From positions 94,813-158,812 of IMG/VR virus record IMGVR_UViG_3300033146_003955: a stretch of DNA of 64,000 nucleotides. One strand, written 5' to 3'. Positions 59,140 to 64,000 of the stretch are shown here, one piece after another; the stretch's first letter is position 1; each line of letters opens with the position of its first letter. The translations under genes were made by a program, and so were the position numbers. The stretch comes from a virus. Under the pieces are notes generated by a model. It ran no database searches. It worked only from the letters and a program-made list of their open reading frames with translations, and was not told the origin of the DNA.

Positions 59140-60024
59140 TTAAAGTCGTCCACTATTCATCCAAGAAGAATAATTTTTTGCCTCAGGGAATTTTTCCCTC
59201 ATCAAATTATGAAATTGTTTTTCTGATTTATATCCTTCCGACCAATCAAATTCTTCATCTGTCATATTATACAATGTACCGTTATAAAAAAGATTATGTC
59301 CTTCAATATATACAGTCTTACTATCGTAGAATTTGTCAGCATCCCACACTTTAACTTTAATACCTTCACCACCATCACCTATATTACCACACATACATTT
59401 TTGATTTGGAATATAATATGTAGATTTATATATTACGTCCTTATATTTGAAATAAGGATAATCAGTATGGGAGGGATTATCATTATTTTTATAATCTAAA
59501 TAATAAGGCACTACTCCTTCATGCATACTGTAGAATTTTTTTGGTATAGCAGATAGAGCATATTGGAAGTTACCATTAGTATTATAATCTTCAATCCATT
59601 TACCATTTATAAGGATATAAAATGTAGTACTACAACTTTTTCTCACTTGTAATTCATCCCATTTAAACTTAGTATAATAGTTTTCTTTGACAATAAATTT
59701 ATCTCTTTTCAACCAATTACTTAACCGTGAGGGCATATCTTTTTCATGCATTTTATGATAAAAAATATCAGTTTCAATTCCAAGTATTGCAGAAGCTATA
59801 GCTTCCTCTAAAGTATCTGTATGAGATATATATTTTATAAACCAATTAGGGTTTATGTCATTAGGTTTGATACGAGCTTTAAAGTATTTAATCTCCCAAA
59901 ATGTTTTGGGGTATTCGGGTTCGTCTTCGTTATATCTATGAAAACTTTCAATTTCAACTTTTTTAATATATTTGGTTCCAGTTAGGTTGTCTATTGTTTT
60001 TTCTATTATTTGAGTGTCTTTCAT
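59140..60024 (-). CDS. protein of unknown function with CMCG site
   Basis: From ATG 60024 (TGATG with the upstream stop, AAGGA before) the product has 294 residues. It is rich in Lys, Tyr and Trp, with a beta-rich C-terminal half holding KCMCGNIGDGGEGIKVKVWD near 220. No catalytic motif recognised. It is coupled to the upstream gene. Confidence 0.6.
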   Translation of the reverse strand: MKDTQIIEKTIDNLTGTKYIKKVEIESFHRYNEDEPEYPKTFWEIKYFKARIKPNDINPNWFIKYISHTDTLEEAIASAILGIETDIFYHKMHEKDMPSRLSNWLKRDKFIVKENYYTKFKWDELQVRKSCSTTFYILINGKWIEDYNTNGNFQYALSAIPKKFYSMHEGVVPYYLDYKNNDNPSHTDYPYFKYKDVIYKSTYYIPNQKCMCGNIGDGGEGIKVKVWDADKFYDSKTVYIEGHNLFYNGTLYNMTDEEFDWSEGYKSEKQFHNLMREKFPEAKNYSSWMNSGRL

Positions 60025-60314
60025 CAAAAGTCCTTATTTGTAAGAAAAAGGAGAGCGGTATCTGCTTCATTTGCAACATTTGCTTTTCCAGCTTGAGCTA
60101 ATTCGAAAAATTCGCTGATAAAAAGTTTTTGAAATTTTTCAACCGTTTCATCCTTCTTTAACACATTTCCCACTATATATAACTTAGCCCCAGTTTGTTC
60201 CTTCTCTTCCTCATCGTTTCTGTTCTCTGATGTGAGAGTCTCAATTGCTCTAAAAAATTTCCAATCTGGATAAAATTTATTCTTTTTAAATGCTAAAACA
60301 TCGCCTCTATTCAT
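60024..60314 (-). CDS. small protein of unknown function
   Basis: The 96-residue product begins MNRGDVLAFKKNKFYPDWKF, is acidic in the middle and helical at the end (FELAQAGKANVANEADTALL). GGAG lies upstream, and AAGCATATTTAGACATAT is found in the end of the preceding gene. Confidence 0.6.
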   Translation of the reverse strand: MNRGDVLAFKKNKFYPDWKFFRAIETLTSENRNDEEEKEQTGAKLYIVGNVLKKDETVEKFQKLFISEFFELAQAGKANVANEADTALLFLTNKDF

Positions 60315-60322
60315 ATCATCTC

Positions 60323-60592
60323 CTATATGTCTAAATATGCTTCATTATAATCTAATACCATAGTATCATTTATTCTATAAAGTGCAACTTTTGCTTGTTC
60401 TAGCTCAGTTGCTTCTTTTAACTTAAGTCGCTTAATATAATCATCTTTATCTTCAACATTTATAAAACCTATAAATGTATGTTTCCCTGATTTAGTAAGT
60501 AAATATATTCTACATTTTTTCTCGTACTTGTTATGTTCTAAAGAGATGAATTTTTTCCTAGGATTTTTATATAAATTATAAGATTTTAACAT
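60323..60592 (-). CDS. small basic protein, unknown
   Basis: The 89-residue product is basic and beta-rich (KKCRIYLLTKSGKHTFIGFI), with a helical charged stretch near 55-70. It shares one base with the upstream stop. Unknown. Confidence 0.6.
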   Translation of the reverse strand: MLKSYNLYKNPRKKFISLEHNKYEKKCRIYLLTKSGKHTFIGFINVEDKDDYIKRLKLKEATELEQAKVALYRINDTMVLDYNEAYLDI

Positions 60593-60918
60593 TATCTGTT
60601 TGAACCTTCACTTCTAAATATTGTTTCAAGTTCTCTTGCAATTTGTATACTATTTGTAGATATTTTGTTGTCCACCATTTTAAGAGTGGAATACATATCT
60701 TTTAGAGCTCTAGTAAATAATAATCTATTTGGTATATCCATAGAAACAGAGAATACATCTACATATAAAGTAAACATAGTCTTTTTGGTATCTTCAGTAA
60801 CGTTCATAGCACTTAAAGCATTATAAACTACTAATAGGAAGTTGGAAAATATTTGAATTCTTTGAGCATCATCTTCTTGTTTTAATTTTTTCTTTTTTTG
60901 GAAATATTTTTTAAACAT
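60592..60918 (-). CDS. small helical protein, unknown
   Basis: The 108-residue product has a basic N-terminus (MFKKYFQKKKKLKQEDD), then regular helices (IQIFSNFLLVVYNALSAMNV). The helical pattern suggests oligomerisation. No family known to me. Confidence 0.6.
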   Translation of the reverse strand: MFKKYFQKKKKLKQEDDAQRIQIFSNFLLVVYNALSAMNVTEDTKKTMFTLYVDVFSVSMDIPNRLLFTRALKDMYSTLKMVDNKISTNSIQIARELETIFRSEGSNR

Positions 60919-60920
60919 AA

Positions 60921-61259
60921 TTATCCTTTCTTCAATAATTTTTTAGCCAATTTAGGTAGAAGGCTATCAATCTCCTCTTGGGTAAAACTTTTCAATACCA
61001 CATCATTAAACTTCCATACTGTTTCACCTTTATGAATACCCTTTCTTAGATAGTCATAATATATAGCATCTAATTCAAGTTCAGGATGTTCTCTCCCCCA
61101 CTGAATTTGCATAACACATGATCTGTGAATATACATACGAGGCCCACCACCTCTACCTTTAAAACGATAAGACTTCTCACCATCAAAATCACCTTGTTTT
61201 AATTGATAAGCTCTTTCAGTTTTTTGTATATCTTTTCCGCATATCATACACTTTTGCAT
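60921..61259 (-). CDS. zinc-finger-like small protein
   Basis: The 112-residue product has CMICGKDI near 4-11 and HRSC near 45-48, a CxxC...HxxC zinc ribbon, with a Gly/Arg-rich link (FKGRGGGPRMYIH). It ends LAKKLLKKG, another form of the AKxLL motif. It starts 1 nt after the topoisomerase stop, so it is probably co-translated; a role with topoisomerase is possible but unproven. Confidence 0.65.
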   Translation of the reverse strand: MQKCMICGKDIQKTERAYQLKQGDFDGEKSYRFKGRGGGPRMYIHRSCVMQIQWGREHPELELDAIYYDYLRKGIHKGETVWKFNDVVLKSFTQEEIDSLLPKLAKKLLKKG

Positions 61260-62981
61260 TTAATAATCCACGTTAGGATACTGCTTGTAGTAATCTTTAT
61301 CTGTATCTTCCGCCCATTTAAATTTCTTTTGAAGTGTTGGTGTGAATACTCTTTTCACTTCAATATCATTAGCCTTACAGAAAGAATATATAATTCTAGG
61401 TGAAATGTAATTAGTTTTAGAAGTTCCGGTAGCTATCCCGGAAGTCTTTTTCTTAATATCAATTTTAGTCTCAAGATTTTCCACTCTCATTTTCAATCTT
61501 TCGACTCTTGCTTCCCAAGTTGTTTTTTTCTTTTTGAAAGTTGCTTTAGCTCTTCTTATTGAATCTTTCTGTTTCACACCAGTATATTTCTTTTTAGCGA
61601 GTTTGACTCTTTCATCTTTTATTTTTTTAGCTTTTTCGATTTCAATTGATGCTTCAGCCTTTTTATCTCGAAGCTCAATTTTCATATTCTTAAGCTTATC
61701 TTTCATATTCTTAAGAGAAATTTTGTACGCAGGAGAGACTGCAGTTTGATGGTTAAGCTTAATCGCAACTTCAAGATTTGCATCTGTGAAAAATTTCATT
61801 TTCTGGCCAACAGTCATACCTTTAAGATTACCCTTACTTAACTCTTCAGCAAGAAGTTTTGAACCATAAGCAGTTCTGAATACTTTAGCAGTTACACCTT
61901 CAACTATTGAAGATAGAAATTCATTAACATCCTTAGAGGTAATTCCAGGAAAGAGTTGAGCTGAAGGTTTTTTACCCTTACAAAGCCATACAAAATTTCT
62001 AATCATAGATGGAGAGAATGATACAACTTTGTTATATCTAATTGAATCTTTACCAAGGAAATCAAATTCAATAGTTCCTTCCACCTCATCAATTTTAATA
62101 TGTTCTGAGAGCAAAGAGGTTGCGCCGAATGTATCTGCAGTATCTTCACTTTTTTCATCACCAACTCTTATAGCAAGCTGCGAAATTAGTTTAGCAACAG
62201 TTGCAACTTTCCGAGTCTGACTAAGTTTATCATTCAATTTCTTATCAATTTCAGCATTGATAAAATCAAGATTTTTAGCCAACTTAATTGCTTTATTAAA
62301 TTTACTCTGGTCTGATTTCTGCTTAACTATAGAGTCATTGCTGAATAAAACTTTTTTATATTCCCCAGTTAATTCCTGTTTCCAGGACGCAACCATAAGA
62401 GCATTTTTGTTTTCTACCACTTCTTTCCAAGAGTGACCTTCAGGAGGCTTAGGACCGGAACCAGAACAGTTTATAGTTATATCTTCAGGGAATGTTCTAA
62501 CTTTAAGCGAACCTCTAAGAGGATGCTTCCCCCTACCCATAAAAAGTCCTGGAGGTTCAATAGTATAATTGCCAAGAGCAATTCTTTTACCATCAAGAGT
62601 AGCAAAGCCAAATTTCTCTTTACGAGCAGCAGCCTCTTCCTTCTCTTTTTTCTTAATTTCTTTACTTCTATTTTTCTTAACTTCTTTCTTATATTCAAGA
62701 TCTCGGATTATATTAATAAAATCCCAATCTTTAGGAAATGAAGTTGTTTTTAATTCTTTAGAAAGAAAAGGTTTAAAATCTCTCCAAAAATTCTTTTGGA
62801 ACACAGGATCTTTTACGTAATCTGTCGCATGCTTTTGAGCCCAAAATACTGCTACTTCTTCTGCTTCCTTTGAGAGAATTACAGTTTTACCTTGTACCTT
62901 AATTTCATACTTTTGATACTGATATAAAGGAGGAAAAACTGGTCCTAAATGTGTTAACGTTTGCCATTTATTTGTTTTCAT
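61260..62981 (-). CDS. eukaryote-type DNA topoisomerase IB
   Basis: From ATG 62981 the protein has 573 residues and follows the full plan of eukaryotic Top1: N-terminal core (KWQTLTHLGPVFPPLYQY; PPGLFMGRGKHPLRG; LKVRTFPEDITINCSG), catalytic core, a lysine-rich coiled-coil linker (about 440-500) and a C-terminal domain. All five catalytic residues can be placed: R272 (AIRVGDEKSEDTADT), K311 (DFLGKDSIRY), R369 (AKVFRTAYGS), H411 (KLNHQTAVSP) and Y525 (TSKTNYISPR). It relaxes supercoils by a 3'-phosphotyrosine link. The usual long charged N-terminal tail is absent. The ATG at 62987 touches the -10 box, so 62981 is the likely start. Confidence 0.95.
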   Translation of the reverse strand: MKTNKWQTLTHLGPVFPPLYQYQKYEIKVQGKTVILSKEAEEVAVFWAQKHATDYVKDPVFQKNFWRDFKPFLSKELKTTSFPKDWDFINIIRDLEYKKEVKKNRSKEIKKKEKEEAAARKEKFGFATLDGKRIALGNYTIEPPGLFMGRGKHPLRGSLKVRTFPEDITINCSGSGPKPPEGHSWKEVVENKNALMVASWKQELTGEYKKVLFSNDSIVKQKSDQSKFNKAIKLAKNLDFINAEIDKKLNDKLSQTRKVATVAKLISQLAIRVGDEKSEDTADTFGATSLLSEHIKIDEVEGTIEFDFLGKDSIRYNKVVSFSPSMIRNFVWLCKGKKPSAQLFPGITSKDVNEFLSSIVEGVTAKVFRTAYGSKLLAEELSKGNLKGMTVGQKMKFFTDANLEVAIKLNHQTAVSPAYKISLKNMKDKLKNMKIELRDKKAEASIEIEKAKKIKDERVKLAKKKYTGVKQKDSIRRAKATFKKKKTTWEARVERLKMRVENLETKIDIKKKTSGIATGTSKTNYISPRIIYSFCKANDIEVKRVFTPTLQKKFKWAEDTDKDYYKQYPNVDY

Positions 62982-62987
62982 GATCAT

Positions 62988-63015
62988 ATTATACTATATA
63001 ATCTCCATTGTCCAA
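62988..63015 (-). promoter_or_regulatory. sigma70-like promoter, predicted leaderless, for topoisomerase
   Basis: TTGGAC (63010-63015), 16-bp spacer, TATAAT (62988-62993), then 6 nt to ATG 62981. The geometry is the same as the two nucleotidyltransferase promoters. Confidence 0.75.
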
Positions 63016-63017
63016 AG

Positions 63018-63320
63018 TTAAGTATTTAAATATTCGAGTGCAATTGCTGCATCAAGGTCGCTGCTATTCATTTTCTTAAAAGTTATATTATTCATATGTT
63101 CTGATCTTATTTGATGGATGGTCATGGTTTTATTTACAGCTTTATATTCTTTTTTCCAGCCAATATATTCCCATCCTTCTACATCATATAAAAATAATAC
63201 ACCCTTTTTCTTTTTAATCTTTTTGCGTCTTAGGAGTTTGTAGTAATCAAACTTCCCATCATGACGGCTCCAATGTTTTGCTTTATATCTGAAACACATC
63301 CCAACCTTATAAGGTTTCAT
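63018..63320 (-). CDS. small basic protein, unknown
   Basis: The 100-residue product begins MKPYKVGMCFRYKAKHWSRH, has a KKIKKKKG stretch and a beta-rich centre (GVLFLYDVEGWEYIGWKKEY), then a helical end (SSDLDAAIALEYLN). An SH3-like or nucleic-acid-binding protein is possible. It precedes the topoisomerase promoter. Confidence 0.6.
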   Translation of the reverse strand: MKPYKVGMCFRYKAKHWSRHDGKFDYYKLLRRKKIKKKKGVLFLYDVEGWEYIGWKKEYKAVNKTMTIHQIRSEHMNNITFKKMNSSDLDAAIALEYLNT

Positions 63321-63323
63321 ATC

Positions 63324-63563
63324 TCACTCCGTTAGTTGAAACTTCGCAATTTGGTCTATACTAAGTAATCTAATTCTTTCTGTTATAATAGGAGAATATC
63401 CTAAACCGTTTAGAAAGAGTTTGAAATGGTCCAGCATTAAATCTGCATTAGGTTCCTCAGAGTAAACATGTTCAGCCACGCCATTAGTTATAAATGAGTC
63501 AAAATCATCATTTATATCATAATGGTCATCATCTACTTCAAATATAAATCTTGTCTTTATCAT
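63324..63563 (-). CDS. small acidic protein, unknown
   Basis: The 79-residue product begins MIKTRFIFEVDDDHYDINDD and is acidic in the first half. No RBS is seen; AAGCATATTTTATG leads into the start. Function unknown. Confidence 0.55.
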   Translation of the reverse strand: MIKTRFIFEVDDDHYDINDDFDSFITNGVAEHVYSEEPNADLMLDHFKLFLNGLGYSPIITERIRLLSIDQIAKFQLTE

Positions 63564-63577
63564 AAAATATGCTTTAA

Positions 63578-64000
63578 TTATAAAATTTTTTTATAAGTTT
63601 TATTAAATATTTTCCCATCAACCAACCATACATCCTTAGGATCTGGATTATTAATATCAGCAAAGTTCTTAACTATGTAATCACCGCTTTTACCGTGGAG
63701 CGGTTCATCAGACCAGGAGGATATAACTTTAAAAGGGACGTGCATTTTAAGTGCGGCAACAGCAGAACCTGGGTTTACCTTATACCATGTAAATTCTCTA
63801 TTTTCGCTATCACTAGCTTTTTTATTAGTTTCTCCCGGGATGTACTTTTTTTTGAAAGCTTCATCACTTATAACCTGTTGTTCTTTTTCGATACCCATCA
63901 GAATCCAGTCACCCTTTTTAGCAGTTTCTTGGCCTGTTCTATTTTCAAGACTTTTAATATAAGTTTTCCTTTCTACATGATGGGCAAATACTCCACCTTG
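63578..64000 (-). CDS. partial gene with GDWIL...GE domain, runs off the window
   Basis: The frame is open to the last base of the window, giving 140 visible residues; the ATG at 63898 is probably internal. Before it the frame reads KSLENRTGQETAKKGDWILM, followed by IEKEQQVISDEAFKKKYIPG, then a second similar unit (HGKSGDYIVKNFADINNPDP). Repeats of the GDxIVxG...E.FxxxY type are common in phage and bacterial proteins of unknown role. The 5' end is missing. Confidence 0.65.
   Translation of the reverse strand, partial: QGGVFAHHVERKTYIKSLENRTGQETAKKGDWILMGIEKEQQVISDEAFKKKYIPGETNKKASDSENREFTWYKVNPGSAVAALKMHVPFKVISSWSDEPLHGKSGDYIVKNFADINNPDPKDVWLVDGKIFNKTYKKIL

Noticed and set aside
1-64000. tRNA genes
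   Set aside because: No cloverleaf with a conserved T-arm was recognised on either strand by eye; a tRNAscan-SE run would settle it.

Overview
This window is part of a large, AT-rich (roughly 70% A+T by eye) genome of a tailed bacteriophage with a contractile tail. The evidence is a complete tail and baseplate block: a hub-like protein, a tape measure, a gp53-like LysM wedge protein and an OB-fold spike. It also holds many modular fibre genes, densely packed and overlapping small genes of unknown function, free-standing homing-type endonucleases, and virus-style nucleic-acid enzymes. Strong AAGGAG-type ribosome binding sites and sigma70-like promoters point to a bacterial host. The species cannot be named from the sequence.

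Layout. Positions 1-21736 are transcribed rightward. They hold a T4-type RNase H/flap nuclease, a protein resembling the type III CRISPR accessory family Csx15, small unknown genes and an HNH nuclease. A terminator follows, then tail and baseplate genes up to a 2418-residue structural protein and the spike, ending with a large homing-type endonuclease. Positions 64000-21717 are transcribed leftward and converge on the first block. Read from the right they hold a eukaryote-type topoisomerase IB, small genes, a radical SAM protein, a DHH phosphoesterase, fibre and decoration genes (54.8-45.6 kb), a split tRNA nucleotidyltransferase, about 15 small genes, a second DHH phosphoesterase, and a second fibre cluster (34.3-22.0 kb). 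The only rightward genes in this half are a ribbon-helix-helix gene and an endonuclease inserted in the nucleotidyltransferase gene (41555-42704).

How the genes work together. The rightward block builds the tail tube core and baseplate. The leftward fibre genes form a mosaic family: six share an N-terminal module of about 75 residues (signature DLG), five share a C-terminal module of about 125 residues, and the middles differ (HxHDxRYYTE repeats, LamG-like lectin domains, beta-helix repeats). This suggests interchangeable virion-attachment and tip modules. RNase H, topoisomerase IB, nucleotidyltransferase and the DHH enzymes serve nucleic-acid metabolism. The Csx15-like protein and DHH enzymes could also blunt nucleotide-signal immunity, which is inference.

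Most notable points: (1) a nucleotidyltransferase gene in two pieces, with an endonuclease and a ribbon-helix-helix gene at the break and near-identical promoters in front of both halves; (2) a complete eukaryote-type topoisomerase IB with all five catalytic residues; (3) a Csx15-like phage protein; (4) three TTGGAC-16-TATAAT promoters placed exactly 6 nt from ATG, predicting leaderless mRNAs; (5) a recurring AAGATAA element 24-32 nt upstream of seven genes; (6) a four-unit TTCA-N5-TGAA array at about 20-bp spacing; (7) a 137-nt region closed by a 13-bp inverted repeat just before a ribosome binding site; (8) a recurring AKxLL peptide motif in many otherwise unrelated small proteins.
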